64,000 bases of DNA from Caulobacter sp. X (GTDB lineage: Bacteria; Pseudomonadota; Alphaproteobacteria; Caulobacterales; Caulobacteraceae), in the NCBI RefSeq assembly GCF_002742635.1, contig NZ_PEGF01000002.1, positions 992,001 to 1,056,000 on the forward strand, in the 5' to 3' direction. The notes below the pieces were generated by a model. It was given only the letters and a program-made list of their open reading frames with translations, was not told where the DNA came from and did not search any database. The translations under genes were made by a program, and so were the position numbers. This document shows positions 50,633 to 59,007 of the stretch, piece after piece (position 1 is the stretch's first letter; each line of letters begins with the position of its first letter).

Positions 50633-51856
50633 ACGCTTAGGGTTGATAATACCGCGGACGAAGTTGTCCCATTGCTTCATCGCGGCACGTTTCTCAGGCA
50701 TGTAGCTCCACCGATCGTACGCTTTCGAACTCACATCCTGGAGCGTGTGGTTCTGAATGCGATCGCGGATTTCCTTTGATAAACCCGCTTTCCCGGCAAG
50801 CGTCTTCCAGGTCCGCCGTAGGTCCCGATTGGTCACTATGGGGATGACCTCGCGCTCCCGCTGGCGCCAGATGAAGCTGTAGAGCGTCTGGTGGCTGACA
50901 GGTCGGCTAGGGTCCATCGCCGAGGGAAAGAGCCAGCCGTAACTGTTCGGCTTAATCGCGTCCAAGAGTTCAGCCGCAACATTGGGTACGGGAATAGCGT
51001 GTGGCTTGCCATTCTTGGTCTTCGACCAATCGAGGATCCTTTCCTTGGCGTCCCATTGGTCGACGTGTAGGCGCGCGATCTCGTCGACGCGCTGACCTGT
51101 CAACATGATCAGGCGAACTGCACGCGTGTACGGCGGGTGCACCGGCGTGTCCGGGCATTCCAGCCAACGATAGAGGCGACGGAACTCCTCTTCGTCGAGC
51201 CATCGGTTGCTGGGAACATAAGGCTCAGTTGGAATGCTGGCGGCAGGATTATGCACTAGACCGAAGCGCCGCGGCGTTGTGCTTCGGTAGTCGTGTTCTG
51301 ACTTGAGGCCCCAACTGAACGCCGACCGGATATATCCTCTGACGTGGTCGGCCATCGAACGGGCCCCACGATCATATATCGGACGGATGACATCGACGAT
51401 CTCGACCGGCGTGATGTCGCGCGCGGGGCGATGGCGGCCCAGCGTGTCAGCAATCTTGTTCAATCCCTTTTCCGTCTCCTTCCAAGATGCCTTCCCCGAT
51501 GACTTAAGGTGGCCCGTATAGGCCTCGAAGAGGTCAGCGACGGTGCCGGCGCGCGTGTCGCCCACCACTTTGATGCTGCGTCCTTTTTGGATGCTGTCGG
51601 CAAAGTCACGCTCGTAGACCTCCCTGGCTTCGCGCAGAGACATCGACGGATAAGTGCCGATCTTTCGCCGAGTACGCCTGCCATCGCGCCACTGTTGCGC
51701 CATCCAATCGGCGGTGACGCGAGTTGGCATCGGCCTAATCATGATGATCAACCGGCCGGTGCCACGCCCCTCTCCATCAGCCAGCGCGACCGCCTTCTGG
51801 GACTGTTCAACTTCCTTGAGCGCGCGACGGAGCGCGCCGTCTGTGAGGCTCGGCAT
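50615..51856 (-). CDS. int: Tyrosine integrase of the ICE
   Basis: This 413-residue P4-type integrase has an N-terminal DUF4102-like arm-binding part (TRRKIGTYPSMSLREAREVY), a SAM-like core-binding domain (ADTLGRHRPARDITPVEIVD), and a catalytic domain with Arg in IMLTGQRVDEIARLH and the nucleophile region SSKAYDRWSY. The second box reads TNRDLRRTWKTLAG, with Arg where most have the first His of HxLR. It lies about 150 bp from the radC junction. Confidence 0.92.
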   Translation of the reverse strand: MPSLTDGALRRALKEVEQSQKAVALADGEGRGTGRLIIMIRPMPTRVTADWMAQQWRDGRRTRRKIGTYPSMSLREAREVYERDFADSIQKGRSIKVVGDTRAGTVADLFEAYTGHLKSSGKASWKETEKGLNKIADTLGRHRPARDITPVEIVDVIRPIYDRGARSMADHVRGYIRSAFSWGLKSEHDYRSTTPRRFGLVHNPAASIPTEPYVPSNRWLDEEEFRRLYRWLECPDTPVHPPYTRAVRLIMLTGQRVDEIARLHVDQWDAKERILDWSKTKNGKPHAIPVPNVAAELLDAIKPNSYGWLFPSAMDPSRPVSHQTLYSFIWRQREREVIPIVTNRDLRRTWKTLAGKAGLSKEIRDRIQNHTLQDVSSKAYDRWSYMPEKRAAMKQWDNFVRGIINPKRSKLVV

Positions 51857-52060
51857 GAGACTCTCCCGATGGCTGGTAAGTCGGGTGTCGTCGCCACTTA
51901 CTGGGGTCGGTAATTGGTGGCGTAAGCGACTGGATCAACCCTTCTTAACGGCCTCAGCATGCCGAATTCTGACGGCTCTGAAAAGCAAAATATGTAGCAA
52001 AATCAACGTGGTTGTATGGGGGTGCGCGTGACCGAAAAATCGCGAGTGGGATGGTTGTGC
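51857..52060. other. Right end of the ICE with attachment junction
   Basis: The interval between the integrase start and radC homology has no gene. Homology to radC stops at about 52047-52060, where the minus strand reads GTGCACAACCATCCCA (VHNHP) and then departs from the normal NHPSGDPTPS course. The crossover core should be in or beside that sequence. The matching left junction with the rest of radC is not visible in this window. Confidence 0.6.
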
Positions 52061-52662
52061 ACGATGATGATGTTGCTGCTCGAAAGCTCCAGCGCCCGGC
52101 GCATGACCTCGCGCGGATAGACTGGGGCGTGGTCGACCGTGCCGCGGTTCATCACCTCGTCGGCGATCAGTTGGTTCTTCTTGTCGAGGAACAGCACCCG
52201 GAACTGCTCGCGCGACTCGTTAGCCAGGGCGACGCGGACATAGCCGAGCAGGGCGCTCCACGACGAGATGACCGGCCGCTTGACGATCTTGTCGCGGCCG
52301 GCGCGCAAGGTCGCTTCGTGCAGCAGCTTGATGTCCATCGCCGCCGTCTCGCCGACGCCGGGCACGGTGGCGAGCTCCTCGACCGTCGCGCCCAGCACGC
52401 CGCCGAACGAGCCGAACCGGGTCAGCAGCGCCTTCGCCAGAGGCTTCACGTCGCCGCGCGGATAGGTGCGGAAGAGATAGAGCTCCAGCAACTCGTAGTC
52501 GGGCAGGGCGACGAAGCCGCCGGCCTTGGCGCGCTGGCGCAGGCGGTCGCGGTGGCCGAGGTGGTGGGTGGGGGCGGACTTGCGGGCGGGCTTGGCCGAG
52601 ACGGGCGGCGGCGCTTCGTCCGGCGCGCCGTCGGAGATCGTCAGGGATGAAACGCTGACCAT
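52003..52662 (-). pseudogene. radC: radC truncated at its 3' end by the ICE
   Basis: This is a 219-residue RadC-like (UPF0758/JAB) protein. The helix-hairpin-helix part (TVEELATVPGVGETAAMDIK) and the JAB domain (RVLFLDKKNQLIADEVMNRG, IIIVHNHP) are normal. After HNHP the sequence becomes TRDFSVTRTPIQPR and stops, so the Ser and Asp metal-site residues that follow HNHPSGD in the family are lost. The ORF now ends in ICE-derived sequence. It is probably inactive. Confidence 0.85.
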
Positions 52663-52726
52663 GCCGTCCTCGACTCTGGGCGAGTAGTAGGCGTGATCGA
52701 TCTAGGGTTGTCTAGCTGTTTTAGAT

Positions 52727-52841
52727 GCTCCCCCGCGTTGCGGGGGGAGCTGTCACGGAGTGACTGAGGGGGCGAGCTGGGCGAACGCCGCGTTAGCCCC
52801 CTCCGGCCCGCTGGGCCACCTCCCCCGCGCTGCGGGGGAGG
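52727..52841. repeat. Palindromic intergenic repeat element
   Basis: Two hairpins, GCTCCCCCGCGTTG with CGGGGGGAGC (52727-52750) and CCTCCCCCGCGC with TGCGGGGGAGG (52819-52841), bracket an inner pair GAGGGGGC / GCCCCCTC. This is a REP- or MITE-like element of the type scattered in Caulobacterales intergenic regions. It lies between radC and map. Confidence 0.65.
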
Positions 52842-52854
52842 AACTTGCGAGGGC

Positions 52855-53685
52855 CTACCCGCCCAGGATCGCCGGCTGGAACAGCCCGGCCGGAGAGGCG
52901 GTGAAGATCTCGTAGCCGTCTTCGGTCACGCCGATGGAGTGCTCGCACTGGGCCGAAAGCGACTTGTCGCGGGTGACGGCCGTCCAGCCGTCCTGCAGCA
53001 CCTTCACGGCCGGCTTGCCCAGGTTCACCATCGGCTCGACGGTGAAGAACATGCCGGGCTTCAGCACCGCGCCCTGGCCGGGGCGGCCGAAGTGCAGGAT
53101 GTTCGGGGCGTCGTGGAACACCTTGCCCAGGCCGTGGCCACAGAAGTCGCGCACGACGCTGCAGCGCTGGGCCTCGACATACGACTGGATGGCGTGGCCG
53201 ATGTCGCCCAGCGTGGCGCCCGGCTTCACGGCCTCCAGGCCGCGCTTCATGCCTTCATAGGTGATCTCGACCAGGCGGCGCGCGCGCGGGCCGACCTCGC
53301 CGACGCCGTACATGCGCGAGGTGTCCCCGTGCCAGCCGTCGACGATCACGGTCACGTCGATATTGACGATGTCGCCTTCCTTCAGGTTCCAGTCGCCCGG
53401 AATGCCGTGGCAGACCACGTGGTTGCGCGAGATGCAGACCGTCTTGGGATAGCCGCGATAGTAGAGGCAGGCGGGCAGGGCCTTGTGGTCCAGGATGAAC
53501 TCGCGGGCCAGGGTGTCGAGGTGATCGGACGAGACGCCCGGCTGGACGTGCGGGATCAGCATGTCCAGGCACTCGGCCGCCAGCTTGCCGGCGCGGCGCA
53601 TGCCCTCGAAGTCTTCCGGCTTGTGGATCTTGATCTGGCCGGTGCGGGTTTCGGCTTCGATCTCGAGGGTGTTGTCCAAGGTCAT
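52855..53685 (-). CDS. map: Type I methionine aminopeptidase
   Basis: This 276-residue protein removes the N-terminal Met from new proteins. The dimetal site is complete: Asp in VNIDVTVIVDGWHGD (two Asp), His in RDFCGHGLGKVFHD, Glu in FFTVEPMVNLG and Glu in SAQCEHSIGVTEDG. It is a core chromosomal gene that marks this stretch as native sequence between two mobile elements. Confidence 0.97.
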   Translation of the reverse strand: MTLDNTLEIEAETRTGQIKIHKPEDFEGMRRAGKLAAECLDMLIPHVQPGVSSDHLDTLAREFILDHKALPACLYYRGYPKTVCISRNHVVCHGIPGDWNLKEGDIVNIDVTVIVDGWHGDTSRMYGVGEVGPRARRLVEITYEGMKRGLEAVKPGATLGDIGHAIQSYVEAQRCSVVRDFCGHGLGKVFHDAPNILHFGRPGQGAVLKPGMFFTVEPMVNLGKPAVKVLQDGWTAVTRDKSLSAQCEHSIGVTEDGYEIFTASPAGLFQPAILGG

Positions 53686-53888
53686 GCTCTACTCGGCGTC
53701 ACCGCCGCGCATGGCGGCGATCCTGTCTGGGAAAGGCGTATCTCGACATCCTAGCACGGATTTCAAGCCTTTGGCGGACAAGAGTGTCACGGGGGCGTGT
53801 CGGCAGAATGGCCCAGGAAGGCAAGAAGTTGAGGCCTGCTTTAAGCTTCCGCCCCGATCTCATCCGTATGGACCGCAGCGCCAGGGCT

Positions 53889-54275
53889 CTACGGCGCCAC
53901 GCGACGCACCACGCCGTCCCCCGCGTGGATCTCCTTGACGAAGCGCGCGTCCAGCCAGGTCGGCCGGTCCCGTCGCACGTGGCAGACGCCCTCGTAGCGC
54001 GTCACGCGGCGCGAGCCCCTTTCGGTCACGTCGGCGGTGAACTTGACGTCCCACTCGCCCGGTCGGCCTGTCGGGCGCGGGTCCATGTCGTCGGAATTGA
54101 CGCCCTCGATCTCTTTCAGATCGAAGCGTTCGCGGAGCTCGCCGGTGCAGGCCTTGAACGCGAAGAGGATCCGCAGGCCCGTCATCATCTTGCCCTCGGG
54201 CCTGTTCGGATCGGGGCGTTCGCAGCCCGACAGCGCCACGGCCAGGACGGCCAGAGCCAGGACGGTCCTCTTCAT
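53889..54275 (-). CDS. Small lipoprotein
   Basis: This 128-residue protein has a lipoprotein signal (LALAVLAVALSGCERP, lipobox LSGC). The body contains two further Cys residues (FKACTGELRE, YEGVCHVRR). No family is recognised. It lies between map and the sfsA remnant on the same strand. The 203 bp upstream of map up to this gene's end show no other gene. Confidence 0.75.
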   Translation of the reverse strand: MKRTVLALAVLAVALSGCERPDPNRPEGKMMTGLRILFAFKACTGELRERFDLKEIEGVNSDDMDPRPTGRPGEWDVKFTADVTERGSRRVTRYEGVCHVRRDRPTWLDARFVKEIHAGDGVVRRVAP

Positions 54276-54346
54276 ACGCTCCCCCACAGCCGCGCCCCTC
54301 TCGCGCGAGCGTGTGAAGGGGTAATGCAACCTGCGGGGAATGCAGC

Positions 54347-54673
54347 TTAAATCGCTGTTAGGTGAGCGTTGGTCCACAGCATCGGCCGCGTGATCCCAAT
54401 GGTCTCCGTCCCCATCGCGCACGCATAGACCAGCACCTCCACGCCCGCCTCCGCCGCCGCCTCCAGCCCGCGGGCGAACGCTGGATCGAGGTCGGCGCAG
54501 GCCTGGAACGTCTCGCAGTCCTCGCGCTGCACCACGAACAGCACGACGGCCCGCTCGCCCACCGCCACGCGGGCGGCGAGTTCGGCGAGGTGCCGGGTCG
54601 AGCGCTCGGCCTTGCAGTCGGGGAACTCGGCCAGGCCCGGCGTGCGCGAGAAGTGGCAGTTCTTCATATGCAC
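54347..54673 (-). pseudogene. sfsA: sfsA 3' fragment cut by the serine-recombinase element
   Basis: This 108-residue frame matches the C-terminal half of Sfs[79 protein letters not shown]. The N-terminal half is missing; the first codons (MHMK) come from the inserted element, since the native protein should read E-V-K before NCH. The recombinase gene begins 28 bp away on the other strand. Confidence 0.85.
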
Positions 54674-54701
54674 CGAGCATTCACAACTACAGAGCTAGGG
54701 T

Positions 54702-56435
54702 GTGTCGGAAGAGGAAAATCCCTTGCGCGCCAAGGCTTACGCATATTCCCGTTACTCCTCTGCCGCGCAGGCTACCGGCGATAGCCTGCTGCGACAGCTC
54801 AGGTCGGCGACTGCGTTTGCGGAACGCGAGGGCCTTGAATTGGATCTCAGCGTCCGAGACCCTGCTGTAAGTGCCTACACTGGCGCAAACAGAGTTAAGG
54901 GGGCCTTGGGCTCGTTCATTAAACGGGTCCAAAACGGTCAGATCGAGCGCGGTAGCTACCTACTTGTCGACAGTATGGACCGGCTCAGCCGCGAGAGCGA
55001 AACTGAAGTCCTCCACCTCCTAACCGGTTTAACCCGCGCAGGGATCAAGGTTGTGAACCTCTCCGAGAACCACGTTCTCGACGAGAACGCTGAAGTTTAC
55101 GACTACATGCGCGTGCTGATCCACGCGGCTCGATCAAACGCCGAGAGCAAGGAAAAGGGGCGCAAGGTAAGAGAGGCGCGCGAGCGCAATAAGGCGCGTG
55201 CGAGGGAAGAGGGGCACCGTTGGCATAAGACCGGCCCAGCATGGTTGGAGGCCATTGTGACCGGCGCGGGTCCAGATCGTGTGATTCAGTTCGTCCCGAT
55301 CCATAACCGGGTGGCGGTCGTTCAGCGCATCTACGATAGCGTTGAGCGTGGAATGGGTACAACGGCTATCGCCCAATCCCTAAATGTCGACAAGGTGCCA
55401 ACCTTCAGGCACGGCGTGTCCTGGCAACATTCTGCTGTGCTTGGGATCGCAAAAAGTCGGACCGTTTTGGGCGAGTATCAACCGAAATTCGCGCCTGCTG
55501 GAATGCGGGGTTCGCTTCGCCCAAACGATGGCGATCCAATTCCCGGCTACTACCCGCAAGTCATCGACACCGCACAATTCCACCGCGTACAACGAATTAT
55601 CAGAGATCGAACGAACAACAACAAAGGGCGGCGAGTGAACGCTAAGGCGTTCAATAACCTCTTCTTCGGGATCGCCAAGTGCGGAGTTTGTGGCGGAACG
55701 GTCGGCTATCATACCGCTACAAAAGGGCATAATCGCTCATCCGCATTGCGATGCGGGAATGCTGGAAGAAGTGCGCCGGGGCCGATCACGCCTGACCGGC
55801 CATGTCTGAACACCAGGCGCTATAACTATCCGAAATTGGAAAGGGCCGTGCTTCAGCACGTCAAGGAGTTTGACCTTCCAACCGACCAGCCGATGGTCGC
55901 TCGGCCAACAGCGGCGCTCGCTTTAGCCCTCGCGGAACGCGACGACCTAAATCAAAAGGTCGAAGCCTTGCTCGACATGTTGGAAAACGGCGATGCGCGG
56001 ATGAGGGCTCGCTACAGTCAGCGGATCGCCGAGTTGGAGGTCAAGGAGGCGGAGATCAGAGCGCTTCGCGATCAATTGGACCAGGGCGAGGTTCTGGTTC
56101 CGGCAGTTAACTATCATCGGAATTTGGCGAAACTACTTTCAGAATTAGACAGTCTGCAGGGGCGTGAACTTTACGAGGTTCGGGCCTCGATCTGTGAAAA
56201 CCTACAAGCGGTAGTTGACCAGATGAGGTTCCATCCCGGCGGCGACGTGGATGTTATTCTTGCCGGTGGGGTGAGGGCGTATCGTTTTCGAGACGGTGAG
56301 TTCGTGCGGGCGGTCGACATGTCCCGTCAACTCTCGACTGAGCAAAACGAATTGGCCATGGTTTTACGTGCTGGGCTAACAGGTGGAGAGGCGAGAGCAG
56401 AAGAGCGTCTGCGGCGTGTCATTGCCGCCGACTAA
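54702..56435 (+). CDS. Large serine recombinase
   Basis: This 577-residue protein starts at GTG 54702. The N-terminal resolvase domain has the catalytic Ser in YSRYSSAAQATGDSLLRQL and YLLVDSMDRLSRESETEVL. A recombinase domain (residues about 190-300) and a zinc-ribbon (KCGVCGGTVGYHT, then ALRCGNAG) with a coiled coil follow. It integrates and excises the element whose end lies in sfsA. The base composition is visibly more A/T-rich than the ICE, a sign of a different origin. Confidence 0.93.
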   Translation: MSEEENPLRAKAYAYSRYSSAAQATGDSLLRQLRSATAFAEREGLELDLSVRDPAVSAYTGANRVKGALGSFIKRVQNGQIERGSYLLVDSMDRLSRESETEVLHLLTGLTRAGIKVVNLSENHVLDENAEVYDYMRVLIHAARSNAESKEKGRKVREARERNKARAREEGHRWHKTGPAWLEAIVTGAGPDRVIQFVPIHNRVAVVQRIYDSVERGMGTTAIAQSLNVDKVPTFRHGVSWQHSAVLGIAKSRTVLGEYQPKFAPAGMRGSLRPNDGDPIPGYYPQVIDTAQFHRVQRIIRDRTNNNKGRRVNAKAFNNLFFGIAKCGVCGGTVGYHTATKGHNRSSALRCGNAGRSAPGPITPDRPCLNTRRYNYPKLERAVLQHVKEFDLPTDQPMVARPTAALALALAERDDLNQKVEALLDMLENGDARMRARYSQRIAELEVKEAEIRALRDQLDQGEVLVPAVNYHRNLAKLLSELDSLQGRELYEVRASICENLQAVVDQMRFHPGGDVDVILAGGVRAYRFRDGEFVRAVDMSRQLSTEQNELAMVLRAGLTGGEARAEERLRRVIAAD

Positions 56436-56601
56436 ACGCTGCTGCTCGCGATCCCGCCAAGAGTCTGCTTTCGTCGCAAAGCGCCGCAAGACAGCTGTGC
56501 GCCTCAATGTCGCATGGTGTAGGGCGTGATCTCCTTTTTGAGATCACAATACATTAAGGTTTTGTTGCCCATGATGTTCCGTTCCCAAATCAGAGGCGGC
56601 A

Positions 56602-58155
56602 ATGGGCCAAGATCACGACGTTTATGAGCGAACCGCGTTCATTGGTATGGATGAGAAGGCTCGCTCTGCCTTGCGCGACTTGCGGCCGATCATTCAAAAA
56701 AACATCGGTCCGGCACTTGATACTTTCTATGCCAAGGTTCGATCTACACCTGAGACGAGCAAATTTTTCAACGATGAGAAGCATGTGCAATCTGCCTCTC
56801 GTCGGCAGCAATCGCATTGGGGTCTCATCGCTGAGGGGGCATTTGATCAGGCCTACGTCCAAGCCGTTCGGGCGATTGGCCAAACTCACGCGCGTATTGG
56901 TTTGGAGCCGCGCTGGTATATCGGCGGCTACGCGTTGGTTAGCGAGCATCTGATCCGGGCGACGATCAAAGAGTTGTGGCCTACGGGCTTTATGGTGAAG
57001 GGGGATCCTGAAAGGGCCGGCGATGCGGTTTCGACGCTTGTAAAGGCCGCGATGCTGGATTTGGATTTCGCCATATCTATCTACCTGGAGACTATCGAGG
57101 CCGAGCGTCAGCGACTTGAGGCTGAGCGCTTGGCTGGCGAAGTTCGCCAGAAGGCGGTTGTTCAAGCGCTAGGCGAAGCGCTTGAACGGCTAGCCGAGGG
57201 TGATCTGGTTGGTCGTCTTGACGCCGAAGTAGCGCCCGAATTCCGGAAGTTGAAGGACGATTTTAACAGCGCCGTGGCGGTTCTTGAGCAGGCGATAGGC
57301 CGGGTTTCTGGCGCAGCCGAAGGGATCCGCATTGGCACGGACGAGATCGGGGTCGCCGCTGACGATCTATCCACTCGCACAGAGCAGCAGGCTGCCAGTC
57401 TTGAGGAGACGGCAGCTGCGCTTGACGAGATCACCGCAACAGTTCGCCGTTCAGCGGCGGGAGCCCGACAGGCCCAGGATGTAGTGGCTTGTGCAAGGGC
57501 CGATGCTGAACGTTCGGGTAGCGTAGTTGACCAAGCTGTTACGGCTATGGGCGAGATCGAGGTCAGCTCTCGCCAGATCGGCAACATTATCGGGGTGATT
57601 GATGAGATTGCCTTCCAGACCAATCTACTGGCGTTAAATGCTGGCGTGGAAGCTGCGCGCGCAGGGGAAGCGGGGAGGGGCTTTGCTGTTGTCGCGCAGG
57701 AAGTTCGGGCATTAGCGCAGCGTTCAGCTGACGCAGCCAAGGAGATCAAGGCCTTGATCAATGCTTCGACGCGCCACGTCGAGGTTGGGGTTGGGCTGGT
57801 CGGGCAGACTGGTGATGCGTTGCGGGGTATCGTCGGTAAGGTCGCCGACATTGATGCCTTGATTGGTGAGATTTCTGCCTCGGCTCAAGAGCAGGCGCGG
57901 GCTCTTCATGAAGTGAACGCAGCCGTTAATCAGATGGACCAGGTCACGCAGCAAAATGCCGCCATGGTGGAGCAAACCAATGCCGCCACGCAGGCCCTTA
58001 AGAAGCAGACCGCTGAACTGGTCAGGCAAGTCGATACCTTCCGCAGTTCCAGTGGCGATCAAATCGCGGTCGCCGCTGCGTCTGCCGGAGCTGTTCATGC
58101 CAACCGCATTCGCGGTGCCACCGCGCTTGCCGTGAAGGCGCGTGAGGGATTCTAG
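56602..58155 (+). CDS. Soluble globin-coupled methyl-accepting chemotaxis protein
   Basis: This 517-residue protein has no membrane segment. Residues 10-180 are a globin-sensor (protoglobin) domain with proximal His96 in [20 protein letters not shown], so it should bind heme and sense oxygen. A HAMP-like segment follows ([18 protein letters not shown]), then the signalling hairpin ([38 protein letters not shown]). It ends without a receptor-type tether pentapeptide. An aerotaxis or oxygen-signalling role is likely. It is unusual cargo for a mobile element. Confidence 0.92.
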   Translation: MGQDHDVYERTAFIGMDEKARSALRDLRPIIQKNIGPALDTFYAKVRSTPETSKFFNDEKHVQSASRRQQSHWGLIAEGAFDQAYVQAVRAIGQTHARIGLEPRWYIGGYALVSEHLIRATIKELWPTGFMVKGDPERAGDAVSTLVKAAMLDLDFAISIYLETIEAERQRLEAERLAGEVRQKAVVQALGEALERLAEGDLVGRLDAEVAPEFRKLKDDFNSAVAVLEQAIGRVSGAAEGIRIGTDEIGVAADDLSTRTEQQAASLEETAAALDEITATVRRSAAGARQAQDVVACARADAERSGSVVDQAVTAMGEIEVSSRQIGNIIGVIDEIAFQTNLLALNAGVEAARAGEAGRGFAVVAQEVRALAQRSADAAKEIKALINASTRHVEVGVGLVGQTGDALRGIVGKVADIDALIGEISASAQEQARALHEVNAAVNQMDQVTQQNAAMVEQTNAATQALKKQTAELVRQVDTFRSSSGDQIAVAAASAGAVHANRIRGATALAVKAREGF

Positions 58156-58293
58156 CTATCCACACTCCTTGCCAGTCAACAGGTGCGCAGGGAGCGATGG
58201 AGAATGAGATTGCTCAAACTCGGTAAGTTGATCGCGGCGAGGCGAGTCGCAAATGTGGTTGTGACTGCTCGGCTTTACCGAGAGTAAGTCTCG

Positions 58294-58464
58294 ATGCGCA
58301 CGTCAAAATTTGATATTGACCTAGCGCTGCTTGTGGGGTGGGGCATGAGGCGTCTTGGGGCAAGACTTTTTCGCAGTCTGACAGGCTTGGGGTGGAGCGC
58401 CATCGTCGTGGCTGTATGCCTGCTCCTTCTTGCGATCGTCGTTACGTTCTGGGGAACGTACTGA
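58294..58464 (+). CDS. Small single-pass membrane protein
   Basis: This 56-residue ORF ends with one strong membrane segment (GWSAIVVAVCLLLLAIVVTF) after a basic N-terminal part. GAGAG lies upstream. The stop overlaps the next start (TGATG), which supports both being genes. Not recognised. Confidence 0.5.
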   Translation: MRTSKFDIDLALLVGWGMRRLGARLFRSLTGLGWSAIVVAVCLLLLAIVVTFWGTY

Positions 58465-58700
58465 TGATAAGGGCTGGGCCGATCTTGGCCCGTCTCCTTC
58501 AGTTCTTTGACGACTATGACCATGGTCGCATTGATGAGCGGGCGCGTCGGGACTACGCGGAACTGTCGGCGAGGGTCGAGATCGCGACGCTCAATATGGA
58601 GGGGGCGGAGACCGAACAGGAAGCGGCGCAGCATTGGAACAATGCTGCCGCCGACATTCTGCGTTTCCTTCAGGGGTTGGATGAGCCGACGATCCATTAA
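58464..58700 (+). CDS. Small hypothetical protein
   Basis: This 78-residue soluble, acidic, helical protein (LLQFFDDYDHGRIDERARRD) starts in the stop of the small membrane protein gene. No family is recognised. The pair may be a small membrane-protein/partner unit. Confidence 0.5.
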   Translation: MIRAGPILARLLQFFDDYDHGRIDERARRDYAELSARVEIATLNMEGAETEQEAAQHWNNAAADILRFLQGLDEPTIH

Positions 58701-59007
58701 CCTTGCGAAATATTGATTTAGATCAGAGCCGCGCCTCATTTCGCAAGACGCGCAAATATACATGGTTAAGCTGAAAATGGTCCTTGCCTTGGAGTTTCAG
58801 CTCTTCTATATGCATGGCCGATCGCCGAGGGGCTTCCCGGCGACTTGATCTGGGCTGGTTAGCCGCTCTGCGTAAAGGGTTCGATCCCCTTTCAGGTCAC
58901 CGACCTTGAACTACTTCGGCGGGGCTATTCTCGCCGTCCCGAACTAGACCTCGCAGTGGGCTAGTGTCGGTGGATCTCCCCAAGTTCAGGGTTGGGAGAT
59001 CAACTGC
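58701..59007. other. Intergenic region with tRNA-like T-arm
   Basis: There is no gene in 307 bp. Near 58875-58891 AAAGGG-TTCGATC-CCCTTT has the form of a tRNA T-arm (loop TTCGATC), but no matching acceptor strand or anticodon arm is found upstream. It may be a decayed tRNA 3' end or simple chance. The unknown gene at 59008 follows a GGGAG ribosome-binding site. Confidence 0.35.

Noticed and set aside
53784..54350. Plus-strand ORF opposite the lipoprotein gene
   Set aside because: The minus strand has a lipobox signal peptide in the right place; the plus frame shows no domain.
58855..58905. tRNA gene suggested by GGTTCGATCCCC
   Set aside because: A good T-arm is present, but no complementary acceptor strand, D-arm plus anticodon arm of proper length or CCA end could be fitted; kept only as a tRNA-like fragment.
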